Positions 1 to 10,390 of a stretch of DNA of 64,000 nucleotides are shown piece after piece. The DNA comes from Sabellastarte sp. h YS-2021. Its lineage: Eukaryota > Annelida > Polychaeta > Sabellida > Sabellidae. Location of the stretch: contig OZ024928.1 of NCBI GenBank assembly GCA_964017235.1, positions 154,032,881-154,096,880 of the forward strand. The letters are read 5' to 3'. Positions within the stretch are counted from its first letter, which is position 1. Every line of letters starts with the position of its first letter. A model generated the notes under the pieces. That model searched no databases. It was not told the DNA's origin and saw only the letters and a program-made list of their open reading frames with translations. The position numbers were made by a program, and so were the translations under genes.

Positions 1-962
1 CTACACGCAGACTTGTGTAATAGACTCTACTGTCATTTTCAAAAATATTTTTAAAATATTGAATGGTTACATGTATCTAATTACATTTTAAATGTTATTT
101 ACATTCTGAATTCATATTTGCAGTTTTAAAACTAAACTCATTGTCATAAAATGAAAATCTCTCTCTGTTGTCAATGAAATTTATGTCTTTTTTGAAGACT
201 AATTCTCATTTATAAATCATAATTTATAATACATTTTGCCTTTTATGTTATTAATTAAAGACTCAGTTCTATTGTGGCAGGTTGTTAGGAAGCAAGAAAC
301 CATGAAGCCTTTGAAGTGAATTTTGTCCACTCTTGTCCCAATTGCAATGCAGCTCTTTTATCCTGTTTTGTTCTTTCAGGCCTTGTTACTGTTGTTTGAC
401 CTCTCCACAGAAAGAGCCTGTTTATCAAAGATGGGGTTGACCTTTAATGTTCTAAAATAACTGGGACAACTTAATCCATTCTTTTAATAGTTATTAAAGC
501 CTGAGTAGGATAACTTAGAGCTCTAACTCAAACCTGAGTACCATTGTAACTATAAATAACCATCAATATACTTCATTTACTCTATGTTCTTCAGTTGGAC
601 ATACATGTTACACAGAACTTTAAATTTTAGTCTATAGATCGGGTCCCCGTTTGTTAGGAATGCTACCTATCCATTGGGTCCCCTGTCATATTTTACAAGG
701 GAGTACATATTTATGAAGGTCATTTTTATGACATGAATTAAAAGAAGTGGGGCTTAGTTAAAATAACTACAAAAAGAGTTTGATAATTTGATCATTTACC
801 CATGTTATCAATCAGTAATCATGTCAGAATATGTTCAAATCTGAAGTGATAATTTCATTACCCCTCTTTAGTAATCACATGAGAATGCAATTTAAATTAC
901 TAAGTGAGGCCAGACAATTTAATTTTTAGTAAAGCAAGTATTTAAAGCTATTTATCACAATT
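1..962. other. Non-coding stretch downstream of convertase exon 2
   Basis: AT-rich DNA that should belong to the intron following exon 2 of the convertase gene on the minus strand. I looked for the next expected convertase exon (end of the prodomain with its primary basic cleavage site, start of the catalytic domain) and did not find it, so it probably lies beyond the left edge. No coding region or known repeat is recognised here. Confidence 0.5.
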
Positions 963-1075
963 CAGCCATTACGCGTAATGACTGGACCTTATTTTCAGTC
1001 ATTACGTGAAATGACTGAAAATTTTAGTCATTACGCGTAATGACTGGTCATTTCAGTCATTACGCGAAATGACTG
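963..1075. repeat. Cluster of four 22-bp palindromes around ACGCGT
   Basis: Four near-identical palindromes stand side by side. Each has the form AGTCATTACGCGTAATGACT or differs from it by one to three bases (one copy has ACGTGA, another ACGCGA in the centre). Each could fold into a hairpin, and neighbouring copies could also pair with each other. They lie just inside the intron following convertase exon 2, next to the 56-bp minisatellite. No protein or RNA role is evident. Confidence 0.85.
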
Positions 1076-1106
1076 GTTTCACAGATTGACTGTAACACAT
1101 ACACGT

Positions 1107-1769
1107 ACTGGTATGGTAGTCTGATTTACCATCATATCCTGTTGTAGACTGTGTTTAGATGTTCTGGTACTGTAGTCTGATTTACCCCCATATCCTGGTG
1201 CAGAATGTGTATACATGTACTGGTACTTTGGTCTGATTTACCCCCATATCTTGCTGCAGAATGTGTATACATGTACTGGTACTGTAGTCTGATTTACCCC
1301 CATATCCAGCACAATTATGTTCTGGTAATACAGTCTTACTTACCCCCATATCCTGCTGTAGGCTGCGTGTCAATGTTCTGGTAATATAGTCTTACTTACC
1401 CCCATATCCTGCTGTAGACTGTGTGTCAATGTTCTGGTAATATAGTCTTACTTACCCTCATATCCTGCTGAAGGCTGCGTGTCAATGTTCTGGTAATATT
1501 GTCTTACTTACCCTCATATCCTGCTGAAGGCTGCGTGTCAATGTTCTGGTAATATTGTCTTACTTACCCCCATATCCTGCTGTAGACTGTGTGTCAATGT
1601 TCTGGTAATATAGTCTTACTTACCCCCATATCCTGCTGAAGGCTGCGTGTCAATGTTCTGGTAATATTGTCTTACTTACCCCCATATCCTGCTGTAGACT
1701 GTGTGTCAATGTTCTGGTAATATAGTCTTACTTACCCTCATATCCTGCTGAAGGCTGCGTGTGTGTACA
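1107..1769 (-). repeat. 56-bp minisatellite that duplicates an exon end and its 5' splice site
   Basis: Twelve tandem units start near 1107, 1163, 1219, 1275, 1322, 1378, 1434, 1490, 1546, 1602, 1658 and 1714. The period is exactly 56 bp except for the fourth unit (about 46-47 bp). Read on the minus strand, each unit holds the last ~26 nt of convertase exon 2, a donor-like site, and ~25 nt of intron. Units 5-12 carry GGTAAGTAAG; units 1-4, farthest from the exon, carry the weaker GGTAAATCA. The last unit is the real exon-intron junction. Two subtypes (CTGAAGGCTGCG and CTGTAGACTGTG) alternate in units 9-12, which suggests recent dimer-wise amplification. The array is not a CRISPR, because there are no unique spacers. 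Confidence 0.9.
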
Positions 1770-1840
1770 TGTGCTGCCCTCTTACTTCTCCTGGCATGTT
1801 TGTCTCTACGCAAGTGGTAGTAATCTTGAAGTGAACCAAT
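1736..1840 (-). CDS. Proprotein convertase (furin/PC5-like), second coding exon
   Basis: This 105-nt exon encodes residues 70-104 of a subtilisin-like proprotein convertase, a secretory-pathway protease that cuts precursors after basic residues. It begins after a good acceptor (pyrimidine-rich tract ending TTCTAG at 1841) and ends at a strong donor (AGG|GTAAGT at 1735). Phase is 0 on both sides, so it continues exon 1 in frame with no stop. The motif G-x-L-x-D-Y-Y-H (residues 71-78) is the hallmark of the middle of the family's prodomain. RRSKR (86-90) sits where the family has its second autocatalytic site, used when the prodomain is released. Residues 95-104 (HTRSL...R) match the stretch before the next expected exon. 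The protease domain is outside the window. The end of this exon has been copied into the adjoining minisatellite. Which convertase paralogue this is cannot be told from the prodomain alone. Confidence 0.85.
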
Positions 1841-2504
1841 CTAGAACATTAAAAAAGATATATACATAAGGACTTAGCAATTCAACTGTGATGCCATATC
1901 ACACACTTCAATAATGCGCTTGGTAAGTGCACAATTACTCATCTCAGCAATGGGTTTGGTATGTTTGATGATATGAAATCAAAATGATGTGAAAACAAAA
2001 CACTAACTTTGTCTTTGCATAAATGTACTAATGAGTGATGTTTTTTTTTTGCAAGTAAGAGACCTGTGACTGGAAAGACAGATGGTCTATTATGTTCTCT
2101 AATTGTGGCTGGGTTGGTGAAAAATGTAATCATGTGTGATGATATATGGCCTCACTATTTTTCAATATGTTTTTCATGTACTAAAAGGAAAGCATAATTT
2201 TGAAGACAACTGAGACTGGAATATTACAGTGTCTGAATATGGGCAGTGAGACCAGAGCCTTAACTTAATAAAGATTACTTTAGCATCAAAACTTTCACAT
2301 CCATGATCCGTTCAAAACAATTAGTGAGTTAGTACTGATTAAACAGGGTTGTTTCTAATGTTTGAAATTTTCAGAGGTGATACAGAAAACCTAAATATGA
2401 CCTAAACATCTCCTAAATATTGTGCCAGAGAGTTACAAAACTGGAGTCATGATAAACAAGGCCGAAAGGGGTTTGGGTATACTAGCATGAGCCACAAAGC
2501 ATTC

Positions 2505-2600
2505 GGAGACACGGGTAGTGCACTGAGGCGGTCACCCATGCAAGCAAGCTCATTGCTGCTTAACTTCGGTGATGAGACAGGTACTCATCACGCTACACCA
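2505..2600 (-). repeat. 5S rRNA-derived sequence (SINE3-like or 5S pseudogene)
   Basis: Read on the minus strand, this contains ATCACCGAAGTTAAGCA (about 2557-2573) and TTGCATGGGTGACCGCC (about 2525-2541). These match, with one mismatch, the two conserved blocks of animal 5S rRNA that include the box A and box C parts of the internal RNA polymerase III promoter. The stretch between the blocks is about 7 nt shorter than in real 5S RNA, and the flanks do not form the terminal stem. It is therefore a derived copy, not a working 5S gene. An A-rich run with (AAAT) repeats lies at 2650-2690 on the other side, so a retroposed origin is possible, although its polarity relative to the 5S match is unexpected. 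Confidence 0.7.
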
Positions 2601-3477
2601 CAATTCATGAATGTCAGGAAATCAAGAAAAAAAATGAAAACCACACCCCCCCAAAAAAAAAAAATAAATAAATAAATAAAAATAAAAAAGTGATCTCTAG
2701 AGGATACAGGCTCGCATTTAGAAATAATGCAGATTTTTATGATATTATTTGACTTTCTTCAAATATATGGCGATGAAACCTAAACACAGCACAATTATAA
2801 TATGAAAACATCCTATGCATTGGTGAAGATTTTGGTGTCTTGGGCAAGAATAACATCATACCCAAGAAATTATCTTCAGGAAGGCAAAAATAAAATGTAA
2901 TGTGAGTAGTGAAGATTCTTCTGTCACAAACTAAGAAAGACAAGGTAAGAATAAGGAAGATCATCTAGGGAATATATAGTGAGAACAAGTAATAAGCATG
3001 ACATGTTGGTGACTACTCCAGCAAAGGACTTAAAACACTTTAAAGAATAAGGCAGTGATTGTAGTGAATTGTCACAGTGAGGATCTGGACAATAGGGGAG
3101 TAATGAAGCACCACTGAGAGAATGGATTAGATGACATGAAACATTTGAAAACATGTCTTAGCAGATAAAATTTTTTATGATTATTATGATCATTTTTTAT
3201 GATTATTATGATCATTTTTATGCTATTATGTTCAAGCATAAATGTTTTGACATAATATATAAATAAATAATTTTAAAAGGTTGCAGGGGCATCTAAATAG
3301 GACAAAATAGCATCAGAGATGCCCGTACCCCACATTCAATAGCAATATGACAGCATTAATCAGTAAACTAAAAATTAGGAAGCTGTAAAATTTATTAACT
3401 GGAGAATAGCTGTCAATGGAAAAAGCACAATTATGTAAAAGTGCATGTAATAATCAGGTATCTCCTACCAAGTAATA

Positions 3478-3840
3478 ACTTCCTACACCTTACGGTTTCC
3501 AAGATATAGCCCAGACAAGATTTTATAGGTCAAGATCACTACAGCAAGGTCAAATGTCAAATCAAGGTCACAACATGACGTTGCATACCTATACTCCCCT
3601 AACCAATGATACCCCCCTAACCAATGTCACTACCAAGAATCAACTTCCTACACCTTATGGTTTCCGAAATATAGCCCGGACAAGGTTACATAGGTCAAGG
3701 TCACTACAGCAAGGTCAAAGGTCAAATGAAGGTCACACCATGATGTTCCCCACCTTCACCCCCTAACCAATGTCCCTACCAAGTATCAACTTCCTACACC
3801 TTATGGTTTCTTAGATACAGCCTGGACAAACTTGCCACAA
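3478..3840. repeat. Imperfect tandem repeat rich in AGGTCA
   Basis: About two and a half copies of a 145-165-bp unit, each beginning near CTTCCTACACCTTAYGGTTT (3480, 3646, 3791) and containing ATAGCCYGGACAAG and CAAGGTCACTACAGCAAGG. The units contain several AGGTCA hexamers, including a perfect direct repeat with one-base spacing (AGGTCAAAGGTCA, near 3712-3724) followed five bases later by another AGGTCA. There are no long open frames beyond chance. Confidence 0.75.
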
Positions 3841-4582
3841 CTTAAGGGCTGTGAGGTAAAAACTGCAAATTTTTGTAAATTATTTGTAGACTAGAAATCA
3901 TGTAATTCATACTTTTGTACAAACTATTAGTTGTTTAGGCTATACACACACCCAATCAGTTATGAAAAGTAAAGTCTTCAAGATAATGTAATTAACAAAA
4001 CATCTGATTTGGATATAAATAACTATCTTTAATATTAAAATCTAATTTTGACAGAGGAAATTGATTTACAAATCAGTAATTCTACAAAAGCAAATTAACA
4101 CTATTCACTGTTAAAAATGCCACATGGAACTACACATTTTATGACAAAAAATTGCTTAATTTAAAAGAAAATCCTTTTTGAATTTTATATATTTGTTTAT
4201 TACAAAGAATTAATCTAAATTTTTACTATACACAACCTATGAAATCCCAGTCACATAATATAAATTCTCTATTTTTCTGAGCTAGAATCTTACTGTGTCT
4301 TTTTAAATAATCCTTTCTCAACATGCATTACAAAGACAAAAATCAATTTTCTTAACTATCTTAACATATACGCTGTACTATGTATACTGATTGTTATCTC
4401 ACTGAGATATTCCACTGAGATATTCCAATTTAATGGTAGTAAAACTGATATCCCTATAGTTTTGGTGGAGATATTGCTACTATAAACTGGATGTATATAT
4501 TTAATAAACCTAATAATGACATAATAATAATGCAATCCTGACATATCTGTGTTGACAGAATAAGAAATGTCAAATTTTCCAC

Positions 4583-4800
4583 AGTAGTAGTAGTAGAAGC
4601 ATTTATAAAGCGCCTAATTGATATAAACATCCTCTAAGGCGCTGATGCCCAAGTAAGGATAGTCCAATTTCCGAAAAATGGCCAATATCCATGATAGTGT
4701 CCTATAGAGGAGAAGGACTATGGTGGTTGGTTAAAGCTAACCTAAATAGGTAGGTCTTCAACTCTTGCCTGAATCAATTTATACTATCCATTCTTATTCC
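4583..4800 (-). mobile_element. LINE 3'-end fragment (CR1/L2-like)
   Basis: This resembles the 3' end of the better-preserved LINE at 37631-39227. It shares the block ATAAAGCGCC...CCTCTAAGGCGCTGATG, the downstream AAGGATAGTCCA region, and a few codons of the C-terminal end of the polymerase ORF. The element reads on the minus strand and ends in a short (TAC)n tail (GTAGTAGTAGTAG on the plus strand). It is severely 5'-truncated. Confidence 0.7.
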
Positions 4801-5357
4801 ATTTTTCCCCACAGTATGAGAAATTCACCACCAGATGGATACTTTTAAATGTCGGGTAAAATAATCAAAATTTGTGTTAATTTTGTACGAGGGCAGATCA
4901 GATGCGTGAGGCATTCACAAAAAATGCAAATGTGTAAAGAATTCCCCCACAAGTCATACCATGGTGAATTTCACATTTCTTAAGGCCCTTACGGGCCTAG
5001 GCGGTCCGTTCCAATAGATCTACTGTGATACAAGCCCTTAGTTCTATATGGAACAAAATGGTCCAAAAATGATCAAAATAGGTCCACAGATAACACACAT
5101 GATGGGACTTTTTTAATTGAAGATGTGTGCTACATGCTGACAACATCTTTTGATATGATAAAGCTTCTTTAAAATAAAGGTTGTTTTGTATGGGCTTGTG
5201 CTGTATCGTTATCGGTGTGTAAAGCCTGTTCTCTAACATTGCATCATCAGGGGCTGTTGATTTCCAATATTGATACAGCTGAAATTTTAATTTTAAGTTA
5301 AACATTTCAACAGAAATTATAAGTAATATGAGGGGAAAAAAGTAATCCTAATTTTAA

Positions 5358-5490
5358 TTGGACTTTTATACTGCTTAATCCCCCCTTAAGAAGGGGATTC
5401 TAAGGTGCAACATAAACAAAACAGTTAACAAACATCAGCATCCAGGGATAGAAAGGGGTTAAGTACCACAGAGACCAACTGTAGTATTGA
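5358..5490 (-). mobile_element. LINE 3'-end fragment (second subfamily)
   Basis: The stretch GGACTTTTATACTGCTTAAT, the spaced TTCTAAGGTGCAACATAAAC, and the following ~60 bases line up with the 3' untranslated end of the LINE at 53449-53590. Only the terminal ~130 bp is present, reading on the minus strand. Confidence 0.6.
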
Positions 5491-5794
5491 TATGAAATAA
5501 AAAAACAAACTTAATAGCATTTCAAGACTTGATAACATGAATTTGTGGAAAAAAATCATTTCTAAGGATAATTAAATTAGTGCAAAAAACATGATTTTTG
5601 TACTGAAAAAGAAACATATCTCAAATTATCTCAAAAAGAAAAACCAATTTAACTCTATTAGCAATATATTAGCAATAAATATGTTGTAAATAAAAATTTG
5701 GGTTTGTGTCACTATTTAATTATCTGGCCTATTACTTGAATATTTGATTTTATTAACTCAATTTCACTCCCCCAGTTTGTATTTAACTACCACC

Positions 5795-6068
5795 AGTTAC
5801 CTCTGCCAAGGAGGTATTATTTTCATGACCGTTTGTTTGTATGCTTGTTTGTTTGTCTGTTAGTTAGCAGAATCATGCAAATACTACTGGTTGAAACTTT
5901 GTGAAAAAAAAAATTAGAAGATGGGTGTTACTCCAAGTTAGATCCCATTAAATCTTGAGCATAATCTAGATTACCTTCTGAACACAAAAATATATTCCAG
6001 AATTTTCCTTTTACCTATTATTTTATTCCTTAGCAGTGGTCTGCACTCCCTGAGTGCTCTTGTTAATA
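5795..6068 (-). repeat. Dispersed repeat ending in GCACTC..GAGTGC and CAGACAAACA
   Basis: One of at least three copies of an unidentified interspersed repeat. One end has ACCTCYNCCAAGGAGGT followed by GTTTGTTTG/TTTGTCTG runs. The other end has GGTCTGCACTCCCTGAGTGC. Copies in the opposite orientation are at 6826-7180 and 25543-25806, and a remnant is near 30100-30135. No coding capacity is seen. Confidence 0.6.
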
Positions 6069-6825
6069 TTAAAATGCTTCTTTTTCAGTTATTCTTCTCT
6101 TATCCCCACAAAATCTTGCTCTCCTTTGCATGATCTGATAATAGAGTTTATATTATATCACATCATTCAAATGTTTCAAAAATATCACTGAACACAATTA
6201 AACCTACATGGAGACTGGCATCAGATAGTGGTAAATTATCCAACCATTTGCTTCAGGTAAGATATTTACCAGTAGTCCTTTTAGTATTCTTCTACATAAG
6301 GTAACAGGGATATGATTTTAAATGGAGCATTGTATTTAAGTTTTATCCTGCAAAGGGTGATATGACAGGGAAGCCAGCCAGGTGATGTCTTCTGAACCTA
6401 ATATCCGTAAAATCTTTTTGTGACTGCTCCATAAAGACATTAGTGCTTCAAGGTGCACAGAACTTTTCATAAATAGGAACCCATGACACCCAAAGATGTA
6501 AAATCCTAGCATTTAGAAATAAGCAATGAATGAATCAATCCCAAAAAGTAACCTGTTTAGCAGAGGTCATACTTGGTAATGTTCATTTACATTTACAAAG
6601 ATTCAGCATTGTATTATGTTCGAAGCTTAAAAACGGGAAGATATCTGAATTAGATCTCCGCTGATTCTACTTATACAGAGTCTACTGACCTTGAACTTTA
6701 AAGAGGACAAAAGGGGGAAAAATGGCAGGAACAACTGTGCAAAGAAGTAAACAACTGAGCAGAATAAATTGCCATGGTGAAAGAGATTGCTAAAACCACC
6801 AAAAGTAAAAAGAACAACAAGAAAG

Positions 6826-7180
6826 TACTCAGAGAGTGCAGACCTCCATCCACCAAGGTAACTGAGTAATTCCGCATGTTATAATTTCACCCAAATATTG
6901 CTTATTTTATTCATTTTATGGAGAGATCTCAACCACAAACCCAAAATTGCTGAAAATGCTTTCTTTAAAATGCAGAATTGTTTGTGAACAGATGTTGATC
7001 AGAATCTTTCCAAAAATTTATCATTACATTCCTTTGGTGAGCTATTACCCATATAAAATATTCAATGAAGATATGTTCATTTGTTTTGGGGTAATCAAGA
7101 ACACATACAGAGAGAGAAAAAGAAACAGACAGAAAAACAAACAAATGCACCTAAAAACATAACCTCCTTGGTAGAGTTAA
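6826..7180 (+). repeat. Dispersed repeat, second copy
   Basis: Begins with ACTCAGAGAGTGCAGACCTCC and ends with a run of ACAGACAGAAAAACAAACAA followed by ATAACCTCCTTGGTAGAG. These are the two ends seen inverted at 5795-6068. Class unknown; it could be a non-autonomous element. Confidence 0.6.
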
Positions 7181-8977
7181 TAGGTTGAAAGCATGTCGAT
7201 TTAATCAAGAGTATTGGTTGATATTTGTTGGAGTATAGGGTCATGGAGATGAACTGGTCTTTTCTTCTTTTATAAATGAGTACTGAGACTAGTTGGGGAG
7301 GCAAACCTATGACAGTCTAACAGCTCATTCAGGGGAGTAAAAATGTTCTGTGTTGCTTCAGGCAGTAACCACTGGTCATAAGAACATTTGGCTTCCAGAC
7401 TGACGTTACCATATATTGAGGATAATATATCCTGATATTGTAGTCGGACACTACAAGAGGTAGTTGAAAAGGCTGTTAAAAAACTTTGTAATTTAGAACT
7501 TAAGTATTTACCATTGAACAATGGAGAGGTTGATTCTTCAAAGGTAGTATTTCACATTGAGGTGGAGCACTGACCGTGATAATTAAATGGCTATTAATTT
7601 TATCTGCTGATACCATACAACATACAGACTTGTCTCTTTTGCACTACCACTACAGCAACTGCAATTTTAATACCAGTAAAGATAAATAGTAATTTATACA
7701 GAAAGGATCATATGGCAGTCATGTGAGATTTCATAGAATTTAAACTTCCAATGAATAGTTGAAGTCTTCGTAATGACACAATATAAATGCCTGGTAAGTC
7801 ACCAGTGAATTCCACTCTTATACATATAAAAATGTGTTCAATAAGCTTTAAATTAATTCATAAATTTACATATCTTATATGTCATAAAAACTGTGTTACA
7901 TATTTGAAAAAATCAATTTCTCAATCCATTTAGAGCATACAGGCATGTGTATGAGTCACTATTAGTATCAAGCTACATTTTTTCAGAATCAAAACAAAAC
8001 TCCCACACTTCAACCCTAAAACCTCTATTCTGTCAACCTTTCCAACTGCAAACATCAAGCTACACTGGTAACCCAAAACTGAAAAGCTAAAAATCCTGAT
8101 TAAAAAGAGATGCTATTAAAAAGACAGGAATCTCACAAAATATATTGGATTTGGCTGGAGACATTCATTTATATTAACTCAATCAAAATTTTAAGATGAA
8201 CATATAAAGGCTGGAGTTGCACATATAGAAAACTGTATATAAGAAGCCAATTTCACCAGGCTTAACTACTGTGAATTCTTTTCCCTCAACAGCAGCCATA
8301 ATCTGCAGTTGAAATGCTCAGTCTCCAGACACCATTTATTCCAAACAAATGGGATATCACAGTACATTTAATCTCCCAGTTTTTGCCCAGCATTGCTGCA
8401 CCCAAATAACAATAATAGCATTTAGCAATTAGCAATTAGAGTAAGAAATCTCACATTTGCTACAGTGGATGAAATTCGCCCCTAGAAGGGGAGTGGGGAG
8501 CACTGGAAAACAATGGTGACCTTTTAAAAATTATTTTTTTTAGAAAAGCTGAATTCATGAAATTCTGCAAATGAAAACATAAGTGTCCTAAAATGTTACA
8601 TAAAAGACATGGTAAAGAAATTCCCATAATTAAAAGAAAATTAAGCGAATGGTAAATATTGGGGAATTTTACATAAATGTAGATTGAATAGACCTGCAGA
8701 TTTGTAGGACGATGGTTTAAAGCTGGTGCTCGCTGTTACCAGAGTCAGGTAACATTGAACATTTTGGTACTGAGGATCAACTCAAAATTATGAGTCCAGA
8801 TGCAGGTTTAACAAACTTTATTTTATTTCACATTCTTTTAGTTCTAATCATTGCTACATGCGAGGAGAATGAGATGCTACCTGTGGAAATACTGTAAGTC
8901 TTCTGATTTAAAAACAAAGCTTTTGTCCTGAGGTGAGGTCCCTAGTTCATAATTAATGAATATTAGGTGAATCATGG

Positions 8978-9232
8978 GCACTAGCGGATCTGGCGGGGGG
9001 GGGGGGGGTCGAACCCGTTACCCCCCCCCCCCCCCTTTGAAAAATAATGTAAAGGGGTTCAACCCAAAGCACAAAATTATTTCTTGAGAATGGTGTTAAA
9101 TTTACATGTAATGCACTATATTTTTACCAAAAATTAATATTTTTCCTGGGGGGCATGCCCCCCGACCCCCCTAGTTATGGTATGTCTGATGTGGACCCCC
9201 ACCTTACTTAAAAGCTGGATCCACCCCTGATG
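8978..9232. mobile_element. MITE-like element with degenerate terminal inverted repeats
   Basis: The left end (AGCGGATCTGGCGGGG) and right end (AAGCTGGATCCACCCCT) are imperfect inverted repeats. Inside are long G and C runs (about 8996-9008 and 9020-9036) and GGGGGGCATGCCCCCC near 9147. About 250 bp, non-coding. The superfamily cannot be judged. Confidence 0.5.
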
Positions 9233-9344
9233 GAAAGTGAATATTCTTGCTCTAAGTTAAAACAATGGAAATATTACGATAGTAACAGGGCAATGAGTAC
9301 ACATCTAGTTAGCCCCAGCCTTATATGTCAGGGGCATAGTTATA

Positions 9345-9545
9345 GGCCAGTATGTATCTTGTTTGCAAAATCATTAATAAAATGTGCAATTAACCAAGGA
9401 CTTGCTATTTCATATTGTATCCTTTGCAAATACAACCTCCCTATTTTAAAGTCATAAACATCTCACAACACCCTGCTTCAAACTTGTCATTCCTGACCAA
9501 GTCTAGTAGTCTGACACATGGAAATAGACTATCAGTTTCTTTAGT
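9345..9545 (+). pseudogene. Relic of a LINE polymerase C-terminal region
   Basis: In two frames this reads fragments comparable to the region after the reverse transcriptase in the LINE at 37631-39227: I-S-Y-C-I-L-C-K-Y-N-L-P, then Q-P-P-Y, then L-T-H-G-N-R-L-S-V-S. These parallel its I-H-Y-R-I-L-F-K-Y-N-L-L, Q-P-P-Y and L-T-R-G-N-R-L-S-I-S. It is broken by frameshifts. The element reads on the plus strand and is cut off on the right by a minus-strand SINE. Confidence 0.6.
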
Positions 9546-9975
9546 CTCTCCCAGTTGTATTTATACTAAGCACAATATCTCAATATACTACAGAACTCAA
9601 AGCACTATTTAACCCATCCAACTGCATAAGTACAGTCCAAGCTCTCAAGTAAATGACGTTCCCCTAACTGAAAAAAGAGACTTAAGGATGACATTTTTTC
9701 TTGAACAATATTTTTTGAAGCAATCAGGCAAAATAAAAAAAAGATTATAGCACTATTTACAACAGAATATGAATAGATGATGAACATTTATCAACATCCT
9801 TGAGGTTCTTTAGCCTGCCACTGGGGATAGAACCCAATGACAGAGGACCGCCATTTTTAGTGGTCATCCGAACCACTATGTATCTGCCTGTAACTGGATT
9901 TTAACCAATGTCCACCTGTGTTTCTAGGTAAGTGTGTCACCCACTAGGCTTAAATGGCAGATAAGAAAGGCCACA
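9546..9975 (-). mobile_element. tRNA-derived SINE, copy 1
   Basis: On the minus strand it starts with a tRNA-like head: a box A-like GCCTAGTGGGTGACACAC and a degenerate box B GGTTAAAATCC. A body follows (GTCATTGGGTTCTATCCCCA, GGCAGGCTAAAGAACCTCAA) and a 3' part with AGTGCTTTGAG...TATAAATAC. The same body is found at 17185-17375 and 34680-34975. The 3' part resembles LINE 3' ends in this window. SINEs are transcribed by RNA polymerase III and moved by LINE enzymes. Confidence 0.75.
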
Positions 9976-10195
9976 GGCAAGCATAGTTTACTGTGACAAG
10001 AAGAGCTCATAATACCTAGGTCAGACCTTTTTTGTGGTGGGGTCATAAATGATAACTGAAAGGGCTTGCCTACCTTCCATTGTGATTGAACCACATTCAG
10101 TCCACCTCTTATTGTAGTAGAGTCAGATTTGCATTTGTGTATGATGACTTCTGTGTGAATCGACATAGCTTGGAAATTGGTTTGTGTTCAGAACT

Positions 10196-10390
10196 GCTTT
10201 TGTGAAATGTTTGAAAAACCTCCCACCACCTCTCACAGCCGGTATTAACATCTACACGCTAGAGGGGTGAAGGAGGGGGCAGGGTTGTGGGGTGGGGTAT
10301 AGGGATGGATATACTGAGCAGCTTATGTTCTTCAACATGTACTAATCAGATTTAAGGTCTCTTTTCAGAGCCATAAGTAAAACATTGTAA
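10196..10390 (+). repeat. Dispersed repeat pair, member 1
   Basis: GAAATGTTTGAAAAACCT, ACCTCTCACA, then GGTGAAGGAGGGGG and CATGTACTAATCAGATTTAAGG recur in diverged form at 12811-12985. Unknown family, non-coding. Confidence 0.6.

Noticed and set aside
1107..1769. Possible CRISPR-like array
   Set aside because: The units are continuous 56-bp tandem copies without unique spacers, in a eukaryotic gene with spliceosomal sites.
2505..2600. Functional 5S rRNA gene
   Set aside because: The spacing between the internal promoter blocks is too short and the terminal stem is absent.
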